A stretch of DNA of 31,060 bases from Euryarchaeota archaeon UBA91 (GTDB lineage Archaea > Thermoplasmatota > Poseidoniia > Poseidoniales > Poseidoniaceae): assembly GCA_002499705.1 (NCBI GenBank), contig DAMU01000018.1, positions 1 to 31,060 on the forward strand, in the 5' to 3' direction. Position 1 is the first letter of the stretch. Each line of letters opens with the position of its first letter. Shown here piece by piece: positions 15,552-23,422 of the stretch. A program made the position numbers and the translations under genes. The notes beneath the pieces were generated by a model, which made no database searches, was not told the origin of the DNA, and worked only from the letters and a program-made list of their open reading frames with translations.

Positions 15552-18500
15552 TTAGTGAGTTCGAGTGAAGGATTCATCAGGGTTTTGCTTCCAAGTTCCA
15601 CACACCAAACCGGTGTATGTTGTTTGACCACCATCATATTGGTAATCTCCCCCTCCTGGTAATTGTGAATAATTTGAAACTGAGGTTCCTATGTCGGGGA
15701 GTTGAGATGTTTCTGGAACAGGCTCTGCTTCTACTTTGACAGTCGATTCTGCGGTTTTTGGCGGTGGACCCTTGAGATTTGATGGAGCTTTCGTTGCTTT
15801 ACTGCTTTTTTGTGGTGGGCCAGAAAGTGGTTTCGATTCAGTTGGTTTGCCGACCTCTTCCTCGTCGACTTTTCTCATACGCAGTACAACTACCGAGAGC
15901 CCGATAATCACCAATATACCGCCTCCAGCAGATACAGCGATGAACACGCCGGAGAAGTCATCGTCCTGACTGGTGTAATTTTGAGTCCAAATGTTATTGA
16001 TTTCACTCAACTCCCAAATTTCTTGTTCTTGATCGATTACAATCTTCAATGTCCATTCTCCATCAGGGACGACTAACGTGCTGCGAATATTGACAGCGGA
16101 GTTCTCGGCGATTCCGGTAAGGGATTCTCTGGCAACGATTGTTGAAACTTCACCTTGAACTACGCTGATGGAAATGTTAAACGGCACATCAATTTGTTCA
16201 CCAGTGCTCAGTATTCTCATTTCCATCCGAAGAGTTGAACCTGGCTTCGCATCACCTTCAAACTCGACTGAATCAATCGCTAGGTCAGGGCCTACATTGT
16301 TGAGAGAAGATATCAGCCAAGGATTATTTTGAGAGTTACCTTCTGGTGCAGAAAGAATCCATCCTGCGTCATCACTCCCGCTTGCCCAACAGGCGATGTT
16401 GGATTGTGTTGAGAGCGTGGAAGGGTCACCTTGTTCAGCAAAGTTGTAGACAAAACTGAACATGGTTTTGCCGTTAAAGACGGTCGTTGACTCACGACTC
16501 AAAGTGATTACAGGCCATTCAAAATCAAGCGCTTGTATCTGGCAACTGAGTGTTAAGTTTCCACTCCATGAATTTGTTTCAGCAATGCTCACTCCAATTT
16601 CCACGCTGTCCAAGTGATAACGTGACACACCTGTGGTTAATGTTGAAGGCAGCAATACAGGTGCATCACCATCTAAAATCATGTTTGGCAATTCTGTTGT
16701 GAAGAGTTTTTCCGAATCATACGGATCCCAAATTTCTAAGACGGTTTGGTGCCATAGACCTGAACCCATAGGTGTTTGAATTTGAGTCGACAATTTCCCA
16801 TCGATGACTTCTGCTGAAAAACTACTGGAGAAGAAATCGTTCTGAATTTTGCCCCGCCAAAATACGGAGACGTAACCGTTGTATGAGGCATTGCTCACCA
16901 GGTGATGTATTGAGGCATTAAGCTGGACATGTTCTCCAGAAATCATACTCCAACCCGTTCGAAGTTCACCTTGAATTGGTCCTTCAACATCGACCAGTGG
17001 CTCCATTTCTATGGACATTTGCCGCTGCAAAACCCACTGATTTTCAAAGCCGACTTCATTGGTTCCATCATAATCATCGACTTGCACTTCAAGATAACCA
17101 AGGTCCAGTGCTGAATTGACAAAAGTCCAACTTACTTTTCCAATAAAGTAAATCACCAGACTGTCGTTTTCTAAGTTCGCATAGCAGGAAGAATCCACTT
17201 GGATACGTGCATCCATTTCTTCACAGGTTCCTAGGTTGGTGTTGTATCGCATTCCAAGACTTTCATCGTTTCCTAGTTCGATACGGACTTGAGCGATGTC
17301 GGACATATTATTGCTATCACTCACAATCACTTTCCAACCTATATGTCCAGTTGGCTCAAGCCTTAGTTCGCCTTCAGGGGTTGTGTCAAAAAGTGGTTCA
17401 AGCAAGGAGACATTGGCTTTTTCTGGCGTTCGGCTCATCCAAGCTATTTGCCCATTGTCGGGTGAATGGGTGATGTCGCGGATGTTTTTTCCAGCAAAAT
17501 TAGTCCCCTCAAGAACGACATGTACCATTTCATGATCTGAATTGGCCGTATCGTTGACGGTAAGATTCAGAATCCACAGGTGACCTGAATGAGCAAAATT
17601 GAGTTCAGCAGGAATTGCTTCATCAGATGAAAATTGGTCATCTGAATTTGTGTCGTGAAGTGCTTGAATCCATACCTTGGCTTGGACAGTGTCGTTACTG
17701 AATCCACCAACATCATAGAATTCAAACTCAACATTTCGTTTTGGCATCTCGTTCAAATATGTACCACTCAGTGGCGTCGTGCTGATCTGGACGGGGGCGT
17801 CTACATTGAGTACGAATTTCTTACTGGAAGGGTTGACATTTAACTCAAAGTCATCTTGTGTTCGTGCTTCAATCCATATTTCGGCATCACCAGAACTGGA
17901 GTTTGGAAGTATGATACTGGTTGTTGTTTCATACCCCGTTTGCAGAGTAAACCATTCGCCAGTGCTGTTGAACCAAACGTTGTTTGGACTTTCAACATCG
18001 ATGTGCAACCTCGCTTCAATAACGCCATAAAGCAATCGTGTCCCAGTCGAATTGAAACTGTGGTCGACGATAACATCGACAACTGCGCCATCAGGAAATA
18101 TCTCACCCGTATTCACTTCTAGGCCGCCTTGGCTTGAAAAGTTCGAAGAATAATCAAGGACATGTACATCGAGTATATTCTCGATATTGATAATCTCTGG
18201 ACTTCTATATTTCGTTTCATGAAGGCCATGTGTTTGAACTTCAAGCGCTAGATAGTCGCTGGGTAATCCCTCTTCAACTGCAAGGCTCCAAGTTATTTCA
18301 TCACCATCATCTGAAGATGAAGTGAGAGAAACGCTGACTTCACTTTGTTTCAATATTCCATCACTATCATCAATTGTATAGGAATCAGTTTCAGGGTCCC
18401 ATGTGATTTCTACAGCATTGCTGTTGGGCAGATCAAAACCGTCACTGTTGGTTGAGTGCAACAGTAAGGAATAACTCGAATCGGTTGCATACGATGAATG

Positions 18501-20120
18501 GAATGAAGTAATTTCAATTGGTGCTGCATTTGGGTGGAAAGATGCGGGTGGTTGTGCCATTAGCGTGGATTCTTCCGAATACACTTTGACATAGTCGAGA
18601 CTCGGTATTTTCCAGTTATTGAGTTCACTGGTGTTGAACTGAATTCGGTATTGGAAAAAGGAATGTTCTTGGCCCACTGACATAAGAGAATGGTTTCCTG
18701 GGTTGAAAAATTGTGTACTGTTCTGCAGGCCCATTGGAAGCCAATTTGAAACGCCGAGTGTGCTGGCATCTTGACCTATTTTGTATTGCAGTTTAAGCTC
18801 TGTATCCGTTGGAGTTTGACCGGAAAACTCCAACCATGCAAGAGAGGATGTACCGAAGACTGTTTTGCGCAGGTCAATCACATCGGACGTGAGCCAACCA
18901 GAATGTGATGTTGGGTTTTCGAAATATTCAGTTCTGTCAAGGTAATTGGTTCCCCAGGATGAGAATCGGTAGTATGAACTGTCACCCGAGGCATAGATGA
19001 TGGATCCATTTGTCGCTGTAATCGTGTGGTCATACATGTCGACAGAGAGTTGGGAGTGAGTGTTCATGACCCCAGTAAGCGGATTGTAGCCATAGACATC
19101 ACTTGATTGAACATTGAATCCAGTTCCAGTAATACCCCCTGAAATAATAATTTCATCATTATGGATGGTTGATGCATAGGCTGCAATCTCAAACGGTAAG
19201 ACCGAATGGTTCGTCCAAGTATCTGTCAAAACATCGTAGACCTCTGTATGGTTTGTTGGTGAGGACACATTTTGATTCAAAGTCGGGTCAAAGGTTGTTT
19301 GATACCCACCTAAAGCATACAGTTTGCCGTGGTATTCAACCAGGGAGAAAGAATGCCGAGCGAGGTTCATTGTTGCCATTTCATCCCAGGTGTCGGTATT
19401 GGTATTGTATCGCATTAAGCGGTCGGTAACATCTGACCTGTCCTTTCGACTAACGCCACCTGCGACATAGATAAAGTCGCCAACATTATCCACTCCAGCG
19501 AGTCCAACCGCCTTTCCACTTGGCATGGATGAACCTTCAACCCATGTGTCGTTGCTTGTGTTGAGAATTTGAACGATTCCCTCAGAGCGTATTTCTGGGG
19601 TGTTGTAGGGGTGGTAATCGCCAATAGTATACACTTTTTCACCGATTGTATTGCAGCCAAAGTACATTTGAGTGAGCTGCATACTTTCATCACTTGGCGA
19701 CCATGTTTTGTTTACGAGATCATATGTCTCTACAATGTTGGTAGGGACTTCATCTCCAGTTTGCGAAGGACTCGGGTCTGCCCTACCTCCCATGAGAAGC
19801 ACTTGGTTTGTTGACGGGACGTGTACGGCACAAGCACCTGTACGGGCGAACAGAAGTCCCGAGTTGGAAATTCCTTGCCAGGAAATGACAGGATGGTCTA
19901 AAACTGCTTCACCGGTATTCTGTTCAATGCTGATATTACTTGGTGTGAAACCATCAGATTCATTAAAATCCACATCCATGTGCAATGTTTTTGAACTTTT
20001 ATTATCTTCAAACTCATATGCATTGTCTTGTATCGTTAGAATGGATTGTAAAGGGGTCAGGAACATGAGCAACATCATGAACAGTGCTGGGATGAGTGCA
20101 CGATACGAACTCTTGCCCAT
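15552..20120 (-). CDS. Giant secreted Kelch-repeat surface protein with C-terminal membrane anchor
   Basis: A 1522-residue exported protein, too large and modular to assign a single activity. A signal peptide (core about 9-27) is followed by a Kelch beta-propeller (about 95-390). It shows repeated units such as VYTIGDYHPYN, IYVAGGVSRKD and LYALGGYQTTF, each followed by a Y-x-x-x-T-x-T-W strand. A long beta-rich region of Ig-like repeats with many N-x-S/T sequons continues to about 1300. A CARDB-like domain (about 1290-1385) precedes one membrane helix (about 1391-1414) and a 108-residue cytoplasmic tail. The tail has a Lys/Pro/Ser-rich linker and a tyrosine/glycine block ending in TWKQNPDESFTR. 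Kelch propellers usually bind proteins or glycans, so adhesion or attachment is plausible but unproven. It is divergent from the HEAT-repeat gene across 95 bases. Confidence 0.85.
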   Translation of the reverse strand: MGKSSYRALIPALFMMLLMFLTPLQSILTIQDNAYEFEDNKSSKTLHMDVDFNESDGFTPSNISIEQNTGEAVLDHPVISWQGISNSGLLFARTGACAVHVPSTNQVLLMGGRADPSPSQTGDEVPTNIVETYDLVNKTWSPSDESMQLTQMYFGCNTIGEKVYTIGDYHPYNTPEIRSEGIVQILNTSNDTWVEGSSMPSGKAVGLAGVDNVGDFIYVAGGVSRKDRSDVTDRLMRYNTNTDTWDEMATMNLARHSFSLVEYHGKLYALGGYQTTFDPTLNQNVSSPTNHTEVYDVLTDTWTNHSVLPFEIAAYASTIHNDEIIISGGITGTGFNVQSSDVYGYNPLTGVMNTHSQLSVDMYDHTITATNGSIIYASGDSSYYRFSSWGTNYLDRTEYFENPTSHSGWLTSDVIDLRKTVFGTSSLAWLEFSGQTPTDTELKLQYKIGQDASTLGVSNWLPMGLQNSTQFFNPGNHSLMSVGQEHSFFQYRIQFNTSELNNWKIPSLDYVKVYSEESTLMAQPPASFHPNAAPIEITSFHSSYATDSSYSLLLHSTNSDGFDLPNSNAVEITWDPETDSYTIDDSDGILKQSEVSVSLTSSSDDGDEITWSLAVEEGLPSDYLALEVQTHGLHETKYRSPEIINIENILDVHVLDYSSNFSSQGGLEVNTGEIFPDGAVVDVIVDHSFNSTGTRLLYGVIEARLHIDVESPNNVWFNSTGEWFTLQTGYETTTSIILPNSSSGDAEIWIEARTQDDFELNVNPSSKKFVLNVDAPVQISTTPLSGTYLNEMPKRNVEFEFYDVGGFSNDTVQAKVWIQALHDTNSDDQFSSDEAIPAELNFAHSGHLWILNLTVNDTANSDHEMVHVVLEGTNFAGKNIRDITHSPDNGQIAWMSRTPEKANVSLLEPLFDTTPEGELRLEPTGHIGWKVIVSDSNNMSDIAQVRIELGNDESLGMRYNTNLGTCEEMDARIQVDSSCYANLENDSLVIYFIGKVSWTFVNSALDLGYLEVQVDDYDGTNEVGFENQWVLQRQMSIEMEPLVDVEGPIQGELRTGWSMISGEHVQLNASIHHLVSNASYNGYVSVFWRGKIQNDFFSSSFSAEVIDGKLSTQIQTPMGSGLWHQTVLEIWDPYDSEKLFTTELPNMILDGDAPVLLPSTLTTGVSRYHLDSVEIGVSIAETNSWSGNLTLSCQIQALDFEWPVITLSRESTTVFNGKTMFSFVYNFAEQGDPSTLSTQSNIACWASGSDDAGWILSAPEGNSQNNPWLISSLNNVGPDLAIDSVEFEGDAKPGSTLRMEMRILSTGEQIDVPFNISISVVQGEVSTIVARESLTGIAENSAVNIRSTLVVPDGEWTLKIVIDQEQEIWELSEINNIWTQNYTSQDDDFSGVFIAVSAGGGILVIIGLSVVVLRMRKVDEEEVGKPTESKPLSGPPQKSSKATKAPSNLKGPPPKTAESTVKVEAEPVPETSQLPDIGTSVSNYSQLPGGGDYQYDGGQTTYTGLVCGTWKQNPDESFTRTH

Positions 20121-20215
20121 GTGTCTTGCTGATGCTGTCGATTGAATACATTTACCCTTGAGCGATTAAGAACGAGAAGTAAGACTTCAAGAACAGTTGA
20201 ATTCAAGAGACGGTG

Positions 20216-21622
20216 ATGAAGCATAGATTCATTGGTTCGGGTGTGATGCGCCCTACGGAGGAGATACATTTGTCGCGAGAATATATTGCCCGAGACCCTC
20301 GCACTGGCCTCCCAATCGCGGTTTCTAAAAAGCGAAAATCAAAAAAGAAGATGAAGACTGAATCCGGCCCTTGGGTTGCGCTTTCAGACGATGATGTTCT
20401 CGCATTGGCACGTGGTGAAATAGGAACTGTACCTATCCGTTGGAAAGATCAGACTCTTTCCATGGACCAAACGCATGCCATTCGCGCCTTGGGTCGATTC
20501 CATGGTGCTCGAATCCATCAAGCCCATTCGCTCTTGCTTCAAGGACTCGAATCAGATGCCGCAGATATACGTGTTGCTTCGTTAGATGTCCTTCCTGAAG
20601 TGGCTATATCGAAATCGGATGAATTGTTTGATTGGCTTTCTGTGCTGTTGGATGATAATGACGTGAATGTTCGAAAAGCGGCTAGTCGTTGTTTGACCAC
20701 GACCTCTCCAGTCTTCCCATCAGGTGTTTCTTCTATTTTAGCAAACGAATTACGTTCATCAGTTCGCCATCGAAGCGATGCTGCCTGGGCAGGACTGGCT
20801 GGTTTGTGCGATACTTGGCCTGAAGTCGTTGTTGACCATGTCGATTCTCTTTTGCTTGAAGAAGAAATGATATTGCGAAAGAAAGCAACAGCATTACTTC
20901 GAAAAATCATCAATAAGGGTGATTCTGCAGTTTGGGACCTTATTTCTTGGTCATTAAACGATGCTGAAGTCGAAGTACGTAGAGTTGCTGCTAAGAACTT
21001 ACCAACGCTGGCCCGCAAGGAGTCAAGAATCGCCACACTATTTGCCGAACGTGCATTGGTCGATTCCGATTCAGAAGTTCGCTTAAGCGCCATCAAGACC
21101 GTTCAAGTGTTGGACACAGACCATGGTCGAGCGCGCGAGCTGGTCGTGCGTGGGACGAAATCAAAAGACCTCAAAGTTCGCTCAGCATGTATTGAACTCC
21201 TTCCTCGTTTGTTCGGAGAAGAAGTATTACGTGCCATGGCTGAAGAATTACTTGTTACTGAAACCGATTCCAAAATTATCGCTTCGCTCAAAGAAATGGT
21301 CTTTGACGTCTCACTGGAGGGGACTGAAGCTCAAAAGAACGCTCAACTGGCTCCGGCCGCACCTGTCCCTGCTTTGGACCGCGAAGTCGCAGAGTCTCAA
21401 GGAAAGCGTGTGGGCTTAGAGCCAATCCGATCTACCAATGACGACCAATCTCCAAAAAGCGATGCAACCGTCGTTCGAGAACTTCACCAAAAAGAACAGA
21501 GTCCAGTCACTCCTGAAGCGGCACCTGCCCCGGTATACCGTGCTGTTAGTCAAGATGAATTGATGGGATACGATGATGATTTTGAAGATGAAGATTCTGA
21601 TGATGATGCCGATTATTTTTAG
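20216..21622 (+). CDS. HEAT-repeat scaffold protein with acidic C-terminal tail
   Basis: A cytoplasmic protein of 468 residues without signal or membrane helix. After a strongly basic segment near residues 38-48 (KKRKSKKKMK), it contains about six to seven HEAT/ARM-type helical repeats (about 100-350). These are recognised by recurring D-x-x-x-x-V-R-x-x-A positions such as AADIRVASLDVLPE, NDVNVRKAASRCL, AEVEVRRVAAKNL, SEVRLSAIKTV and DLKVRSACIELL. A disordered linker then ends in an extreme acidic tail (about 450-468, DDDFEDEDSDDDADYF). HEAT scaffolds bind other proteins or nucleic acids. The basic head plus acidic tail recalls chromatin or RNA-binding factors, which is inference. GTG 20213, ATG 20216 and ATG 20246 are all possible starts. 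Confidence 0.8.
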   Translation: MKHRFIGSGVMRPTEEIHLSREYIARDPRTGLPIAVSKKRKSKKKMKTESGPWVALSDDDVLALARGEIGTVPIRWKDQTLSMDQTHAIRALGRFHGARIHQAHSLLLQGLESDAADIRVASLDVLPEVAISKSDELFDWLSVLLDDNDVNVRKAASRCLTTTSPVFPSGVSSILANELRSSVRHRSDAAWAGLAGLCDTWPEVVVDHVDSLLLEEEMILRKKATALLRKIINKGDSAVWDLISWSLNDAEVEVRRVAAKNLPTLARKESRIATLFAERALVDSDSEVRLSAIKTVQVLDTDHGRARELVVRGTKSKDLKVRSACIELLPRLFGEEVLRAMAEELLVTETDSKIIASLKEMVFDVSLEGTEAQKNAQLAPAAPVPALDREVAESQGKRVGLEPIRSTNDDQSPKSDATVVRELHQKEQSPVTPEAAPAPVYRAVSQDELMGYDDDFEDEDSDDDADYF

Positions 21623-21641
21623 AATCTCATTGTAATGTCAA

Positions 21642-21650
21642 TTTCTTTTT
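21642..21650 (+). terminator. T-rich stretch after the HEAT-repeat gene
   Basis: TTTCTTTTT lies 20 bases after the stop of the HEAT-repeat gene and ahead of the next gene. Archaeal RNA polymerase commonly terminates at such U-runs without a hairpin. Weak evidence by itself. Confidence 0.3.
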
Positions 21651-21716
21651 CCCCATTTCCATGTCGGTATGGTTAAATGGGGTGTGTCAGTGGGCCGATT
21701 GCTTAAGGTGAATATA

Positions 21717-21929
21717 ATGGATGAAGCATTCAATGATAAGGCTGAGCAATTCGAACGCTTGTGGGATGGAATCACCCCAAAAGGCATTAACCGAAACAAA
21801 TCTTTGAAGTTCCGACAATACATTTTGGAACACGTTCGACAGATGCGTCGACCCTTGACCCGAGACAATGCTCGTAAGTATTGGATGGGGATTCTCCAAG
21901 CAGAAATCGCAGAACGCGAAAACTTCTGA
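21717..21929 (+). CDS. Small basic helical protein of unknown function (70 aa)
   Basis: A 70-residue, charged, largely helical protein with the features QFERLWDGITPKG, FRQYILEHVRQM and a C-terminal AEIAERENF. I do not recognise a family. AAGGTG (21705-21710), six bases before ATG 21717, is a good ribosome-binding site and decides the start over an in-frame ATG at 21669. It is followed 65 bases later by the DEAD-box helicase gene. It may be cotranscribed with that gene, with the hairpin-forming leader lying between them. The helix-rich basic character would fit an RNA- or protein-binding accessory factor, but that is speculation. Confidence 0.65.
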   Translation: MDEAFNDKAEQFERLWDGITPKGINRNKSLKFRQYILEHVRQMRRPLTRDNARKYWMGILQAEIAERENF

Positions 21930-21940
21930 TTCCACTCGAA

Positions 21941-21986
21941 TGGGTTGCCACCGTCTCGGCGACCCACTCGAAACACCGAGACGGAG
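21941..21986 (+). promoter_or_regulatory. Mutually exclusive hairpins ahead of the DEAD-box helicase start
   Basis: Stem A pairs TGGGTTGCC (21941-21949) with GGCGACCCA (21958-21966), nine pairs including one G-U. Stem B pairs CCGTCTCGG (21951-21959) with CCGAGACGG (21976-21984), nine perfect pairs. The stems share bases 21958-21959, so only one can form at full length. The 3' arm of stem B includes the first two bases of the GGAG Shine-Dalgarno (21983-21986), so stem B should hinder and stem A permit ribosome binding. This looks like a translational switch. Confidence 0.5.
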
Positions 21987-21994
21987 CTGATCAC

Positions 21995-23416
21995 ATGTTC
22001 ACAAATACCCGATTCGATTCTTGGGACCTTCCCCAAAATCTGCTTGATAGTCTTGACTCAATGGGTTGGGATTGCGCAACTCAAGTTCAAAAAGATACAG
22101 TCCCGCTCGCTCGCTCTGGTCGAGATGTCATCGGACAGGCAAGAACAGGTTCTGGTAAGACTGCAGCATTTGGTCTTCCAATTCTTGAACGTTGCCAAGC
22201 AACGGGCAAACTCCAAGCATTGGTTCTTACACCTACCCGAGAACTTGCAAACCAAGTCGCTGAAGAGTTTGGCAACTTACAAGGTGATTCTGGCTTGAAA
22301 ATTCTCACTGTTTACGGCGGAACTGATTTAGAAAAGCAAGCCAAGACCCTTAGCGGTGGTGTTGACATCATTGTAGGGACACCTGGACGTGTCATGGACA
22401 TGACTGAGCGTGGTCACATTGACCTTGAATCGCCTTCACTTTTCTGTCTTGATGAAGCAGATAGAATGCTCGATATGGGTTTCTTCCCTGATATCATGTG
22501 GGTTATCGAGCGCATGAAGAATCGAGACCAGACGCTTCTTTTCTCTGCTACTTTCCCTCAAGAAATTATTGATGCAGCACATGAGTTCATGAATGAACCG
22601 GAATTTGTCCTCACCAATACTGAGGAATTAGATATCCCTCCAATCGACATGTACAGTATCAAAATTGGACGTGCAAACAAACTCTGGGCTCTCGGTCGGT
22701 TGATGTGCCGTATGACTGATGCAGACCAAACCATCATTTTCTGTAACACTAAGCGAATGGTTGACTTAGCAGTTCAGCGATTGAACAAGCATCGCTTTGT
22801 TGTCGAAGGCTTGCATGGTGACCTCAGCCAAAACCAACGTGAAAAGATTCTTGGACGCTTCAAAGAAGGCGAAGTCAAGACCATTGTTGCAACAGATGTT
22901 GCGGCGCGTGGAATCGATGTCGATGGAATTACACTTGTGGTGAACTATGATTTGCCAGTTGACTTGGATTCATTCATTCACCGCGTGGGTCGAACGGGTC
23001 GAATCGGTCGAAAGGGTGAAGCTTGGAGTTTAGTTTCTCGAGATGATGCCCCTCAACTTTCGAAAATCATGGCGACCTACGGGCTTGATATTGTTGATTC
23101 AGAGGCGCCAGAACTTCCCGAAGGTGTTGAACGTGATCCGGTTACCCGCCAAGATGACTTTGGAGAAACAGCAGATGTCTTTGGCTTTGTAACTCTTCAT
23201 CTCAATATTGACCGTTCTTCTGCGGGCTCCTCTCGCACAGTAGCGAATTGGTTCCAGAGTTCTCTTCGCTGTGATGAGATGGCCATCGGTGATGTCCACT
23301 TTGACAACGACTCCACCTTCATCAGTATCCACACCAGTAAGGTTGGACTTGCCATCAAAGCTCTTGAAAAGCACGACATGGCTGGCCAGAGAGTTGTTGG
23401 TACTGTTCATGAGTGA
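21995..23416 (+). CDS. DEAD-box RNA helicase with DbpA-like RNA-binding C-terminus
   Basis: An ATP-dependent RNA helicase of 473 residues. All core motifs are present (numbering from the chosen ATG): Walker A ARTGSGKT (49-56), PTREL (80-84), GTPGR (128-132), DEAD (153-156), SAT (184-186), HGDLSQ (274-279), ATDVAARGIDV (337ff) and HRVGRTGR (329-336). After the core, residues about 397-470 resemble the DbpA RNA-binding domain (GFVTLHLNIDRSS...IGDVHFDNDSTFISIH), which in bacteria guides the helicase to 23S rRNA helix 92. A role in ribosome assembly is therefore likely. The frame is open from 21881, but ATG 21995, preceded by GGAGCTGATC, is the clear start. The stop lies two bases from the stop of the convergent archaeosortase-like gene. 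Confidence 0.93.
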   Translation: MFTNTRFDSWDLPQNLLDSLDSMGWDCATQVQKDTVPLARSGRDVIGQARTGSGKTAAFGLPILERCQATGKLQALVLTPTRELANQVAEEFGNLQGDSGLKILTVYGGTDLEKQAKTLSGGVDIIVGTPGRVMDMTERGHIDLESPSLFCLDEADRMLDMGFFPDIMWVIERMKNRDQTLLFSATFPQEIIDAAHEFMNEPEFVLTNTEELDIPPIDMYSIKIGRANKLWALGRLMCRMTDADQTIIFCNTKRMVDLAVQRLNKHRFVVEGLHGDLSQNQREKILGRFKEGEVKTIVATDVAARGIDVDGITLVVNYDLPVDLDSFIHRVGRTGRIGRKGEAWSLVSRDDAPQLSKIMATYGLDIVDSEAPELPEGVERDPVTRQDDFGETADVFGFVTLHLNIDRSSAGSSRTVANWFQSSLRCDEMAIGDVHFDNDSTFISIHTSKVGLAIKALEKHDMAGQRVVGTVHE

Positions 23417-23422
23417 ACTCAT
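23409..23422. terminator. Short palindrome at a convergent stop-stop junction
   Basis: ATGAGT GA ACTCAT spans the stop of the helicase gene (TGA at 23414-23416) and reaches the stop of the opposite gene (23419). It is symmetric and would fold in both transcripts. Six pairs and a two-base loop make it marginal. I list it because a stronger palindrome occurs at the other tight convergent junction (14901-14922). Confidence 0.3.

Noticed and set aside
20539..21096. A 185-codon open frame on the minus strand inside the HEAT-repeat gene
   Set aside because: Its product is a Ser/Thr-rich low-complexity sequence that mirrors the sense gene; no start signal and no family pattern. The plus-strand frame has clear HEAT periodicity.
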